The notes under the pieces were generated by a model that searched no databases, was not told the origin of the DNA, and was given only the letters and a program-made list of their open reading frames with translations. 64,000 nucleotides of DNA, from NCBI RefSeq assembly GCF_964355755.1, contig NC_092672.1, forward strand, positions 29,260,501 through 29,324,500, written 5' to 3'. Shown here in pieces: positions 30,428 through 42,390 of the stretch (position 1 is its first letter; each line of letters opens with the position of its first letter). This DNA comes from Antedon mediterranea (lineage: Eukaryota > Echinodermata > Crinoidea > Comatulida > Antedonidae). The position numbers and the translations under genes are program-made.

Positions 30428-33400
30428 TCAGCTAGAAAAAGAGTAGCTTGGGTCTGTGTTGTCATCTGAAGCAGAGTAGAATTTTACTTTATAGCCAGGC
30501 AAGATGTACAGTGTGTCGTCTGGTAGACACTCACTGTCCCAAAGAACCTAGGAAAAGAAAAAATAAATTGATATTAGTTTTTCAAAGTTAAAGATATATT
30601 ATCCCTCAAAAACATGAAAAATGAAGATTAATAAAATCAAACTTTGAATAGGCCATGCTGTAGTTAATCACTTATGTAGAAAAAAAAACCCGAAAAAATA
30701 ATTGTTTTCAGTTATAAAATCACAAAACGATTAAATTCAACCAAAAACCCATTGACTTCCTGTCAATTTTATTTCTTTTTTTTGCTTTAAATTACAGTTT
30801 TTTCAGATAAATATAAATCCAATTTTTGGTCAAAGTGAATAACTATTATTTGGAATTAAAATGACATATTCAACAACAACAAAAATTAAAAACAGATATT
30901 TTTTTCAGAAGGGAAAATATATCTTTAAACATTATGATACATCGAACACAAGAAACAGCGATGGAAAAATCCATAGATACAAAATGGATTCGCGCGACAC
31001 CTAGTGGATGTAGGCCTATATGGAATGAACGATGTTGAATATTAAGAGCACAGGGGACGGGCACGCATGTGACCGTGAATAGAACAACGGGAAACATTAC
31101 ATTTCAATTTAATTCTATACAGAAATTGGTAACTTTCTAGGTGCGTGCGTGACTACTGTCATTTCTGACCTTCTTATCATCATTATATCGTCCTTCAAAA
31201 TGAATATTATGCTGTTGGTCCCATATGTCTAATTATGACAACGATTCATCTTTAAGTGCCAGTACAGCTTCAGAATAAGACTATTATATATTAATAATAA
31301 TTGTTATTGACGTATGAAATTGAATATAATTATTAGAACAATACCTAAAGGCTATTTCAAGGTACGTTCACACGACCGAACCAATTTATCAATTAAAATC
31401 TGAGGTTACCATTCAAACTCAAGTATTTTAATTGCTGATGACGTCAGCTATACTGGTACCTTCTTTTTGTTGTTAAACTGCTACTAATTTTACAGATCAT
31501 TCGATTATTTATAATTACTTCAGCGGTAATGAATAGATTGGCCATTACTTACTCGATTTTCAGTATCTATAATTTCTATGGTTATTGCGTCGTTGTGTGA
31601 CGTCAACGGTCCAAGTTGATCGATTTCTTGACAAGTTCCTGTTGCTTCTTTCAATGTTACTGGTACACGGTTTGTTGGTTCTTCAGATTGGAAATTGATG
31701 GCCAACCGACTTAGAAGACTCATTGTATTGAACATTGGTGGCACGGCGAAGCTGAACGTCCGTGATGTTGACGGCAGAGCAGTGATTACCGATATCGAAA
31801 CATCTGACTAAGTAACCAAACAAAAAAGTTTTCATATGTATGCGCATGCGTAGATACTTTTTATTTCTGGGCGTTCATTCATGGTGCGCATTTTGACACA
31901 GGTTTGATGGCGACGACCGACAACATATCGATTGACCCTTAGGTCGTCGGTCTTCGCAAATCGAAACCTCCCTAATTTATTTATTTATTTAAAAACATAT
32001 TTATACAGGATAAAAACATATCAGGTATAGATGTATCACATTTACATATGGTCCTGTTTATAGAAAATAAAAGGTTACAACATGCATATAGAATTCTTTA
32101 AAACTTGTAAAAATAGTAAAATAACAAATTAAGTAAAAAATATTGAAAATACCAAAAGAATAAAAAGAATTTGTAAAAGACAGACTGTGACTAAAACCGA
32201 GGCAAGAAAAAATAGTTTAATATATAATTATAATGAACGGTTTAAAGTTGTTTGATTATCCCAAAATAGAGATTTCGATAGGAACCTCTTTTTCAAATTC
32301 TTTAATGCTCAGGTACAGGCATGAATTTTAAATATAATTTCTGGTTTACTGTACATAAATCAAATATTTTTAATAGAAATCAAGACGAAAAAAACATGAA
32401 TTTCCCTTAAAATGGTCAAATACAAAATTTGCCAAAATCCTGCCATAAAAACCAGGAAGACTTTTTTTCAGTAGTTAGATAGTTTAACATAATGTAATAA
32501 CATGTCTGGTGACTCCCTAGAAGGTAAAAAAAGATGGTGGATATACGGTGGATAATTTTTGCTATAGCATAGAAATAAAAATCTGAAGTAGAATAAAAAT
32601 ACATGAAATGTAAAATACAAGTTATATTACCATACTTACCAAAGGTTTTGGGAAGGCGTGCATAGAAGGCAAGAGTGGTCCAGGAAGATCCGGGCTACTC
32701 AGCGGTGGTGATGACATTATATTTGGTGGCATCGGCATAATATTTGGTGGCATCTTCTTTAATTTATTTTTCTCTTCCAACATAGACGAAAGAAGTGAAA
32801 TGGATTTTAATGACGGTTTAATAATCTGGTTTGATCCTCCTTTAGTCTGATGTTGGGGTTCTAGTTCAGAGTTAGTCATAACTGGCCGTTGTTTGTTTGG
32901 TAGAATTTGTCTGTTCGTCGCTTTATGTGCCGCGAGTAGAACGTTCCGTAATACCGTACCATATTCGGACTGAATAAGAATGAAATTGTTATATGTTAAT
33001 AAATAAATATGTTTAAAAAAATGAATACGCTAAGAAATTAATACGCAAAGTGAATGTGTTAAGAACATTTAAAGAGATGTATATGTTAATATGAAATGAA
33101 TATATTTTTAGTAATAAAAGAAAAGGCAAATTTTAATTAAATTGTACAATTTCAAAATTGAGTAATAAAAATATTTAAATGATAAGTTGACGTCTTCGAG
33201 TTGGTAACCATATTTTTCGACTGTGTTGGTATAGGCCTACTTTCTTCTTATGTTTACATCCAGTGGTGAGGCTATTATTTTCAGAGGGTGGGTATCGCTT
33301 TCTCTATCCTTTACGCAACGCAAAAATAATATTAAAACCTGTGCATGAATACGGATTCACCATTACCAATTGTATTGCACTACAGAACAAAATCATTTTT

Positions 33401-33629
33401 TTGTAACTCTAGCACTCAATTTGTATATAAGCCTTACCTCAGTGTATGCTGTCTACTTTAAGTAGGCCCTATTCACACATACTCTTACCTCAGTGTATGA
33501 GGTCTACATTAGGTAGGCCCTATTCACACATACTCTTACCTCAGTGTATGTAGGTGCGCCATATATTGACAAGAACTTTCCAAAGAAACAGACAATCCCA
33601 ATGATAGTTGTTAAATATACTGAAGCCAT
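30428..33629 (-). CDS. Unrecognised probable secreted protein, 264 residues, four coding exons
   Basis: Exons on the minus strand: 33629-33540 (30 codons), 32969-32640 (110), 31807-31553 (85), 30547-30428 (39 plus stop). All introns are phase 0 with GTAAGA or GTAAGT donors and pyrimidine-AG acceptors. The start MASVYLTTIIGIVCFFGKFL looks like a signal peptide or anchor. Exon 2 is polar and Pro/Met-rich with a PPNIMPMPPNIMSSPP repeat. Exons 3 and 4 look like a beta-rich domain with one Cys each (GTCQEID and WDSECLPDD), which may pair, and end with DTLYILPGYKVKFYSA. I do not recognise the family. An AG precedes the ATG directly, and a donor at 34798-34793 suggests a noncoding first exon. The left flank of exon 2's donor abuts a MITE family D fragment. 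Confidence 0.7.
30588..30929. mobile_element. MITE family B copy
   Basis: Starts AAAGATATATTATCCCTC, ends GGGAAAATATATCTTT, and contains the family words AAAACATGAAAAATGAAG and TTGAATAGGCCAT. It lies in the last intron of the minus-strand secreted-protein gene. Confidence 0.75.
32301..32632. mobile_element. MITE family D, half copy next to a splice donor
   Basis: Matches the first half of the 44711-45329 element (GCTCAGGTACAGGCATG, then AAACATGAATTTCCCTTA, up to CAAGTTATATTACC). It stops about 8 bp from the exon 2 boundary (32640) of the secreted-protein gene. The second half of the element is absent here. Confidence 0.75.
33427..33552. repeat. Tandem triplication covering the exon 1 splice donor of the secreted-protein gene
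   Basis: The block CTTACCTCAGTGTATG with a TAGGCCCTATTCACACATAC spacer is present about three times at 51-52 bp spacing. On the minus strand each unit gives ACTGAG/GTAAG, an intact donor. The first in transcript order is the one joined in the gene model. Confidence 0.85.
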
Positions 33630-33683
33630 CTAAATAAAACAAAATGTATAACAGTGCATTGACAATTATGAAGGGTAATGTTT

Positions 33684-33905
33684 TAAAACTTGGTTCTCAC
33701 TAGGACGCAACGCACTGACGTAAATTCAACACAAGCGGATTGAACGATGACCAGCGGCGATAGTTCAGATAATCCATCGCTTTTCGTTGGTCAAATCACT
33801 TGCGTTTACGTCCTTGTGTTGCGTTTACGTCTTTGCGTTGCGTTTACGTCATTACGTTGCGTTTACGTTCTTGCGTTGCGTCCTAATGGGAACCAACTTG
33901 TTTTA
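33684..33905. mobile_element. MITE family E copy with internal tandem repeat
   Basis: Left end AAACTTGGTTCTCACTAGG and right end CCTAATGGGAACCAACTTG are inverted repeats. Inside, a GCGTTTACGTC word repeats four to five times and GTTGGTCAAATCAC is shared with the other copies. Confidence 0.65.
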
Positions 33906-34798
33906 AACCCCAAAGGTGTTAACTTTACATGGGTTCTACTAAAATACGTTTGTAAGACTTAGTAATTTAAGCCAACTTTTTATTACAGTACATGGACCAA
34001 AATTATGGAATAACTTAAATGAAATATAAAACAATGTGAAAATGTAAAAATTATTCAGACACCGAATTAAGTTTATTTTTCTGGAAAATTATAATTCATA
34101 AATGTATTAATATCTTGCCACATTACCTTTTTATATCAAATCTTATTTTGGTATTTGGTTTTTATGTTTTGTTGGTCTTTCTAAAACAGGCCTTTGGCCT
34201 CTAAGTTTGATCCAAATTAATGACATCTTTATTTGTTTATAATGTTTATTGTTGAAGTTTTCATTAATTGGATAAATGTGATATGATACTGATACTAAAA
34301 GATACGGTACGTTTAAAAGATCGATGAAGGCGATGACAATTACTAGGCTCTGATAGCAATGTACAATTTACACGAAGAGAGATTATAATATGCGATACAT
34401 TAAAAAAAATCCTCTGTATAATAAATAATTTTTGCCATTTGTAAGTAGGCCTAATATCGACAGACTGCGCTCACGTAGGGAGGGACAATATCTCAAATGT
34501 TGTGATTTCACTAACATAAAAATACATAGTCTAATTGTAACACAGGGAAAGTAACCAAATAATTTACGAAAAATCAGGCCCGTAAATTAAGCGAACGTAT
34601 TAAAATCTCTGTCCTGGAATAGTAATCGACTTAAATATTGTTAGAATAGAAGTACAGGTTACATTCATACAAACACTAGTGTGAAATCGCAGTCGTATAT
34701 TGAACAAAATCGATTGTATCTTGGTTGCTGGCAAAAAAATGAATAGAAATTGCTAAAAATTATTCGAAGAATTATTAAATAAAAGATAAACATCTTAC

Positions 34799-34930
34799 CT
34801 TCTTCAAAACGAAACCCAAATAGATTTTCAACAATTATATTTTTCTAACAGCAAATATTGTTTAACACGAGCACGGTAACTTTTAAGACAAGTGTAATAA
34901 CTAATCTACGAGCTGTTGTTCTTATAGTTT
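34799..34930 (-). other. Possible noncoding first exon of the secreted-protein gene
   Basis: On the minus strand GAAG/GTAAGATG forms a good donor at 34799/34798. The acceptor is the TTTAG immediately before the ATG at 33629. The upper limit is a guess; no clear promoter element was identified. Confidence 0.3.
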
Positions 34931-35189
34931 ACCGGTCGCCTTGGATCTAGCCAATTAGCAGTTTCGTCCGTAATTACGATGCATAACCTCAATTGCCATT
35001 ACATACACGTGGTTTATATTCACGTATTAGAGCAACGAAACATTTTGCAAATTAGTTCGGTCATGTAGTTTTGTATCAACAACAACTTGTCTTTGGAACA
35101 ATGAATAGCAAGGATAATAATATGACGTGTGTTTGATTGATTGATTGACATATATATTTATACTGGGTAACCTCTTCAGTCAAAGACTG

Positions 35190-35456
35190 ATCTCCAGAAG
35201 GGCCCAGTTGGTGATCAGTGGCTGTGATGTACTAATACACCAGGGTAACCCCCTACTCTTCTCGAAAGATGTACTAGGTTCTTTAAAGTGCACACGAGCT
35301 AGATGTGTACACTGGACCTACGGTTTATAGTCCTTATCCGAGAAGACTCGTTCTACCACCAGAACCATGGAGTGAGTGAGCCTCGAACCCCTGCCGATGT
35401 TATGGCTACGTAATATTACGGTTCCACTGTCTTAACCGCTCGGCCACTCATTCACG
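35190..35456 (-). mobile_element. tRNA-derived SINE
   Basis: Read on the minus strand it starts with TGGCCGAGCGGTTAAGACAG, a near-perfect RNA polymerase III A box (window 35446-35436 for the core), and has GGTTCGAGGC as B box (35390-35381). These are tRNA-Leu/Ser-like features. The body contains GTGTACACATCTAGCTCGTG and AGAAGAGTAGGGGG, resembling a core shared by many marine-invertebrate SINEs. A second diverged copy is at 59107-59340. Confidence 0.75.
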
Positions 35457-36602
35457 TCACACACGTACGCGCGCGTAATAAAAAATAAGATAGTTTATGC
35501 CTACCAAGCCTAAATTAAGAATTGTCTTCCGTGTGGACAAGCCGAAGTTGTACTAATCAAATGGATTTGTTCTAATCCAAGCTACTGTAATGTGGACAAG
35601 TGTTAAAAATTAAAATAAGACAGTGGGAAAACTTGCAATAAGATGCGTTGTGCATGGCGAGAACGAGGTTGAAGAATGTAGAATAAGCGTAAGTTGTGTA
35701 GGCCTAAATTTAGAAACGGAGGAATAATATATACAGAAGTTGTCGGGAATTTTTTAACTTTAGGTCCGATCGTCATGGTTTGGTATCGACAAATAGTAGG
35801 CCTACAAATGAGTAGCCTCGCATGACGCAAATGTTTCATATATACTGGAAACTATAAACTTTAAAATTGTAATAAACGATCCGGTCATCAGTATAGGTTC
35901 AGTAAAATATCATTTACGGACGATAAGAGTTCAATATTGCAATTAACGCCGTTACTACAATCAATTTAACAAAACAAAGATGAAATTAACGGATTGAGTG
36001 GGCGTATAGATATTAAAGCTAGTTGGGCCACGAATTATTAATTTGTATAGTATGATTCCGATGTTTTAATCCGTGGATGATACTGGTCGATAGAACGCGT
36101 GGTAGAAAACGAAGTCGGTAAATTTACGAAATGAACATTGATTGAATTTATATTGCTGTTGAAATTGCAATGGGATTCGCTAATGTTTTAATATAAGGTA
36201 GATTTAACAGTACCGCCTACCATAGACATAGATAGGCATAGACATAGATATACTTTATTATCACATAATAAATATAAAATGTGAGACTCAGCTCCCCGTT
36301 ACATTTGTAATAAAAACACCATATAAAAACATCAAAACAGAGAGAATAACACCAAAAGACAAAAAAGATAGAAAGATAAAAATAGCAAGTTCCTATATAA
36401 AAATATATTGTAAGTATTTTAATTGTATTGAGTAATAAATAAATCTACAATCCTATAAAATGCACTTATTCACGGGTATTGAGTAATAATTTAATATAAT
36501 TAAATTATTTATTTTAATTAATATTATACAATTACATTATAAAATTAGATATAAGTCAAATACATTGTAGGCCTATGTCACAGTTCATTAAAAGTAATTA
36601 CA

Positions 36603-36680
36603 GTAACTAGATGGCACGCTCGCTTCGCTCGCGTACCATCTAGGGGTGCTCACAGATGGTTCTCGAATACAGTAGAATCC
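36603..36680. repeat. Hairpin-bearing direct repeat, copy 1
   Basis: AGATGGCACGCTCGCTTCGC followed by TCGCGTACCATCTAGG can fold into a long imperfect hairpin. The next bases, CACAGATGGTTCTCGAATAC, recur in copy 2 at 37526-37606. Confidence 0.75.
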
Positions 36681-37525
36681 ACGGACGGGGACTTTTTTGG
36701 GACACTAAACAAAAACGGAAGTGTCCCCCTAATTGGGGTATTCAGAAATAGAGACAACAAAACCAATACTGGATTCCATAAAGGACAATTAATTTATGTG
36801 GATTAAAGAAATTAGGGAGAAATGGAAATGTATGTACGGGAATTGGGCGGCGGCACGTGGTGGTGGTGATGGAACCGCAGTAATAAAGTTGATTGTATTT
36901 ATATATTATAAGAACCAAACTAAATAAATAGACCTAGACATTCTGCGAAATGGAAATCGGAAATTCAAGCTCCTATTCAGTGAAAAATTAAACTGTAGTC
37001 TACCTAAATATTTAGGGCAAATCATCGGTTGTGGTGTTGAACTTCCTGTAAACATTTGTGTGAACCAAACTGGGTCGAATTTCTGTCATGAGTACTGATT
37101 TGTTGGCCTGTGATTTATGACGCCTAAGGGATCTATCTAAACTTATTTTTTAGAATAATGTACGTACCTGTCAGATACAATTGTCTTGTGTCGTATAATA
37201 AATAAGTACTGTAATAGTTACTGAAGTTACTATTACAATCTCGTCAATGAAAACACGAAAATGTATATGCACTTACTTATGAAAACGTATACAGTATTAT
37301 ACTCAGTTATTGAAACAGTAGGTTTAAAAAAGTTTCGTTTGTCTGTAAAATGATGTAATCAAGCTGTTTACATGAGTCTTAATTTATAAGCACATCAATA
37401 ATAAAATAGTTTATCTATCCTGTAATTGGCGAGATTATGGTCGCTGTTGAATGAAATAAAGCCAATCGGTATCATATTTGTACAGAAACGTTTTCGCGGC
37501 CGAAGGGTGTAACCTAAATTCGTTG

Positions 37526-37606
37526 TACTAGATGGCACACTCGCTTCGCTCGCGTACCATCTAGGTCGTGCCCACAGATGGTTCTCGAATACACAGTATT
37601 TTCCAG
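37526..37606. repeat. Hairpin-bearing direct repeat, copy 2
   Basis: Same order as copy 1 about 920 bp away: AGATGGCACACTCGCTTCGC, TCGCGTACCATCTAGG, then CCCACAGATGGTTCTCGAAT. Same orientation. Confidence 0.75.
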
Positions 37607-39354
37607 CGAGAAAAAAATGGAGATTTCAAATGTACGTACTGCAGGACTATAATACATTGTCGTTTACAGAAACGAATAAATATACACGATGATTTATGTA
37701 GTCAGCTAAAATTAGCACCCTGGGAATTACTTCCGAGAGAGAAACAATGAGTCAAATTTTTTTATTTGGACTCATTTAAACAAACCCAATTTGTGTTTTG
37801 TATGTAACATTAAGGGTTGAGGGATGGGGGAAGAAGATAGGTACAAAGAGGAAACATTTTAAAATATATTCTTATCCACTCAGTAACGAAATATTGTTTT
37901 TAATGTTTTATAGGCCTATAAATAATATACCACTAAATACAGTAAAACATTAACGATTTAATACTTTGTTAAAACTCTCACTGTCATAGTCGATTGAAAT
38001 AGTAAAGTACATGTAACAATACACCACTACGTACGTACGTTTATATATTTTTAAATTATTAATTAATACAAACGTTGAGAAGCAACTGTCAGTAATAACG
38101 TTTATTTAGTGTATATTATAATAGTTTATAATCTAACAGTAGGGCCTACCCACACTCACAGTAATAAAGTTTATTTGTATATTTGTTTATATTATATCTA
38201 ACAGTACCAACACTCACAGTAAGATATTTGCGATTCAAATTGCGATCAAAAGTGCATTGCAATACTATTTATGTTTATTCTCCAAGGGGGCCCATAAATC
38301 TAAATCTATACCTCTATGGTTAAACCAAATAATTTGGAATGTTCCATTCATCACAAATCAATACATGTGTAAAAACGTATATTACATGTATCAAAATAGC
38401 ATTTTTTTAAGAAAATCGGCCTGTCTTCAACATTATGATGCTGTACTCGAACTGTTCAACCGGTTTTCAGCTATTAAAAACAATTATCGTAGGAGGAGAT
38501 AGGAAAATGCGAAGTGTCCTCGTATTATTGTGTGCGGGTATTTTTCAAATTGACATCCATTAGACAGTGTATACCACGATCGGAAAACACTCCTATTTGG
38601 GGCAAATCGTTGAACCTAAATTCGTTCCAATCGTCAATAACTAATTATCGAACTCAATTTAATTAGTAGACAGGGTTACATCAGGTGGTTAAAATTAGTA
38701 CCGAAAGTACGAACCAACTTTATATACCATCGAGTAAACATTCTAGAAATAACGCACGATTTACCGATTTTTGCCCTTACGTAAATTTATATATAGATTA
38801 TCTTACAAATTGTTTGTTAAAGAGACGAATTGAGGAGGAAATAAAGGAGTTGTTAAACTTATTTGTTTTTGTCGAAGGATGAAGTAGTCCACCAGATCTG
38901 CACATAACAAACGAACTATGCAAGGGATGGGAAGAATCAGACATTATAACTTTGGCTTTAGCCAACATCAATTCGTTATTATAATTATCTTTTACTGACA
39001 ACTGGGGATAACAGTGTCCAACATGGCATACAAATAGTAGGCGATACAAGCATGAAAATAGTGATAACAACTTAACTAATATTTTCACTAACTTTAAGAA
39101 CTTTAAAAACAAATTTCGACAGTAATAAAGGTTCAATAGAGAATAAAACACATGCTATCTAAATCCTCAGATTTGGTACCCATACTTTTATCTGCTTTCC
39201 TTATAACTCGATAGAGTTTGTATTTCTGTTGATTATATCAGTTCATGAGATAAACACTTATCATTGATTATACATTAAGCTGTTATTAAATTGGATTAAT
39301 TAACTTTATTCTTGTTTTTGTTTTATTATGTTAATTGCCCTCGCATGTGTCTCA

Positions 39355-39453
39355 AAATACCTACTAAGACGCAACGCAATGACGTAGACGCAACGTAAAA
39401 AGTCGACCAATCACAAGCGATGGACTATTCGAACTGTGAGAACTAAGCTCTAG
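39355..39453. mobile_element. MITE family E, degraded copy
   Basis: TACTAAGACGCAACGCAATG at the left, GACCAATCACAAGCG in the middle and GTGAGAACTAAGCTCTA at the right. Confidence 0.5.
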
Positions 39454-39843
39454 AGGTGCAGTCGAATCGAATGCTTTAGCCCCTTAGTATGGGGATGGGG
39501 TTGCGGCGGCAGTAGGGAAGAAGGGTGGCAGCAAGAAGGGAAAAGCCCAACGACGGCTCAGCCTGGTCCGCTTCCTCAGATTACATATGCCTACATACTA
39601 AGTACTAATGCTGTACTGAAATTGTACAGCGCGCATGATTATAATATGTTCACACATCGTTTAGGTGTTGCCGCTTTTTACAATCTTGTGTCAACCATCA
39701 CTCTCCGTGATTGCGCCGGTGAGTTGCAGTAGAGAGCGACATTCGATGACAAATTTAATGTTTTGGTGTCGCGCGTCACATGCTTTACGTTTCAGTGCGG
39801 TGCATTGTAACCAATATTACATTTTAGAGCAGAGAGATGTAGT

Positions 39844-40058
39844 CAGTGGCGTAACGCAAAGGCCGGAAAGGAAAGCGTTGGACGGCCACTTGGGCTTAGA
39901 AAACCAAAGTGGCCCTCCAACGCTGGAGGCCTCGGGTGTTTTAGCCTTTTTCGACATATTTTAATGCCTGTTTTTTTCCTCGGGACACTGCTCAGGGCCC
40001 CCATAAGATCCGGGCCCCTGGGTTTAGCCAGTGGGCGCTCATAGCAGTTACGCCAATG
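39844..40058. mobile_element. MITE family C copy
   Basis: CAGTGGCGTAACGC at the left and GTTACGCCAATG at the right; inside are AAGTGGCCCTCCAACGCTGG and CCCCTGGGTTTAGCCAGTG. Confidence 0.7.
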
Positions 40059-40293
40059 GATGATGATCATTTAAGATTCAGTGCGACACAACTGCATTCC
40101 AAGACCTACGCAATACTAGTTTCGTTTCTTATTTATGAATAATTACGTGCCGCTTATGATGGGCATATTCACCGGATGACATTTATGCCATTTCAGTACT
40201 CTCGTAACTATTGATTTCAGCCAGATTTCTGACGTCATCTAGCGAAAAATAATATTACAAATAATGTTCATTATAGGCCTGTGCAATGCAACT

Positions 40294-40481
40294 CAGTGAG
40301 GTAAAGCAGAGGCATGAGACCACTGGTCGTGTAGAGACGCAAAGTGGCCCTCCAACGCTCGAGTTCTTGGGCGTTTTGAACCTTTTAAACTTATTTTAAT
40401 GCTTTATATTCCTCAGGGACCCCCATAAACCTCGGGGCCCCTGGGTTTAGCCAGTGAGCGCTCATAGTCGCTACGCCTCTG
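40294..40481. mobile_element. MITE family C copy
   Basis: Shares AAGTGGCCCTCCAACGCT, CTCAGGGACCCCCATAA and CCCCTGGGTTTAGCCAGTG with the 39844 copy, in the same orientation. The ends are CAGTGAGGTAAAGC and GCTACGCCTCTG. Confidence 0.65.
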
Positions 40482-41069
40482 CAACTATAAATCCATACAA
40501 ATATTCATGTTTTTTGGCATCGAAATATCAATTGCCGCAATGCCGACAAGACTTGACTTGCACAGATTGTCAATATATGCCGGTAATAGTCTGTTAATCG
40601 TTAACATAGAAACAATAATAATAGAGATAAACATGGTAATATCGACCAGTGAAAAGGATTTGAGACCTACATATTTCTCATTTGGCATCGAATTTTGCTG
40701 GCAATACCGACAAAATCCCGGATATTAACTTTTGTTTAATATTAAGCTATTTTGTCCTGGAAACCCCGTTAACTTGGCAACAACAATAAAAACATAACAG
40801 TGTCTTCGAGGCAGCAACAGCATACAACAAACGATAAACCCCTAGCCCAATATCCACGAGCATTCTACATTGAATTTTGTTTGTTCGTTATTTGTATTGT
40901 ACAATACAAAATACTTTTTGGGGAGAGGAGGCGCGTAGGGATATAAACATAATAAGTAAAGATGTTCACATCAATTTTAAAATAATTATGCTACGTGCCG
41001 AAAGTCGTATCTCATTAAGAAACTCCTTACTCATTTAACCCTACAATTCAGTCTTTAAGTATATTGAAA

Positions 41070-41501
41070 TACAATAATTGTCCTACAAAAACATGAAAAA
41101 TGAGGATTAATTAAATCAGACTTTGAATAGGTTATTTTGTAGTTTTAATAAAGAAAAAAAAAAAAAAACCCCAAACATGAATTTCCCTTAAAATGGTCAA
41201 ATACATATTACCTATAGTTAGTCATCTGATATCATTTTTTAACACACCGTTTATTTTTCATAGATTTTTAAAAATGCCTTTCTATTTATAACATTTGTGT
41301 ACAAAAGAATAGAGATTTTACTGTGTAATTTGAACTATCCTCCCCCCCCCCCCACACTGATAAGGAAGTGTTTATTTTCAACATGCTTGTGTAACACAAA
41401 TAAAAATCAAAAAATTATGAAACATAGGGGAAACTATAGATCGATAATTATTGGAATGTATGATCAATAGCCATTTTTTGCCCGTACCTGGCCTTTAAAC
41501 A
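41070..41501. mobile_element. Composite of MITE family B and family D fragments
   Basis: 41070-41152 is the left part of family B (AAAACATGAAAAATGAGG, CAGACTTTGAATAGG). After an A/C run, 41172-41501 is family D from AAACATGAATTTCCCTTAAA onward to its right end GCCCGTACCTGGCCTTTAA, lacking part of its middle. The junction falls where both families contain the word AAACATGAA. Confidence 0.65.
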
Positions 41502-42243
41502 AAATTAGAATAGAAACAGAAAGTTCGTCCTAACACAGCCTTTCCAAGAAGGCAGAACGGACAATGCCGTATAACTTCGAACATTTTAAAGGCAAACAGT
41601 ACCGGTAATGTATATTTCGATATCTGTTTATCTGCAAGGTTGGATGACCAGAAGTGTAGGCCTACCGATGGAGTAACATTATTAATTAGGACCAGATAAA
41701 GCAGAATCACATTCGGATTTCCGAGAAATATTAATCAACCATGCAATTAATTAGCAATTATAATTATCAAACTATTAGATACCAGCTGAGAAAACAAGAA
41801 CGGCTTTGTCATGAATATCGTATCACGACCTAGATACATTATGGTGGCCGTGTATCATCATAGTGCCTCGCCTCCAAAACCAAGGTCAAGGCTCAATCGT
41901 GGTACGGTTGGTCCAAGCAAAAGACGTTACATGTTCCTTCTCTCTTCCCCTCCCCGCCTCTCTCTCTCTCTCTCAGCTCTCTCTCCCCCTCTCTCTGTCT
42001 GTCTCCCTCCCCATACCATTAATACAATTGTCAAAACTGTTGCTGCTTAGGCAAATACGTATGTTTTCTAGAAAAACTTAAATCTTTTCTCACTGCTCAA
42101 ACAACTATTTATATTCACTCACCATTTAAAATCGAATTAATCTAGTTTAGATAACAAGAAAAAAGGCGAAAAAGTGTAGGCCTACTTTTTTAATTTTTTT
42201 TTATTGTTCATTATTACACTCTGACAAAAACACAGTCAAATAT

Positions 42244-42390
42244 TAAAGATATATATTGTCCCGCTGAAATAACTTGATGGTATTCCGAAATAAATCAAAA
42301 GATGAATGAAAATGAATTATTTCATTCTGTTTTTCTATGTAAAATTGGCCTATTCCAAATTTTATTATAAGGACAAATACATTTTTAATG
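42244..42390. mobile_element. MITE family B, shortened copy
   Basis: AAAGATATATATTGTCCCGC at the left; AAGGACAAATACATTTTTAA at the right; about 150 bp, so internally deleted. Confidence 0.55.

Noticed and set aside
35381-35456. Possible tRNA-Leu or tRNA-Ser gene
   Set aside because: Good internal promoter boxes but no proper acceptor or anticodon stem and a non-tRNA body follows; another copy at 59107 confirms it as a SINE.
37568-37750. 60-codon open frame with Cys/His residues (CTYCRTIIHC)
   Set aside because: Looked briefly like a zinc finger, but spacing fits no known class, it starts within a hairpin repeat, and no splice partner is visible.
38257-38882. Two short plus-strand open frames
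   Set aside because: No recognisable motif, no splice context and ordinary AT-rich composition; left as noncoding.
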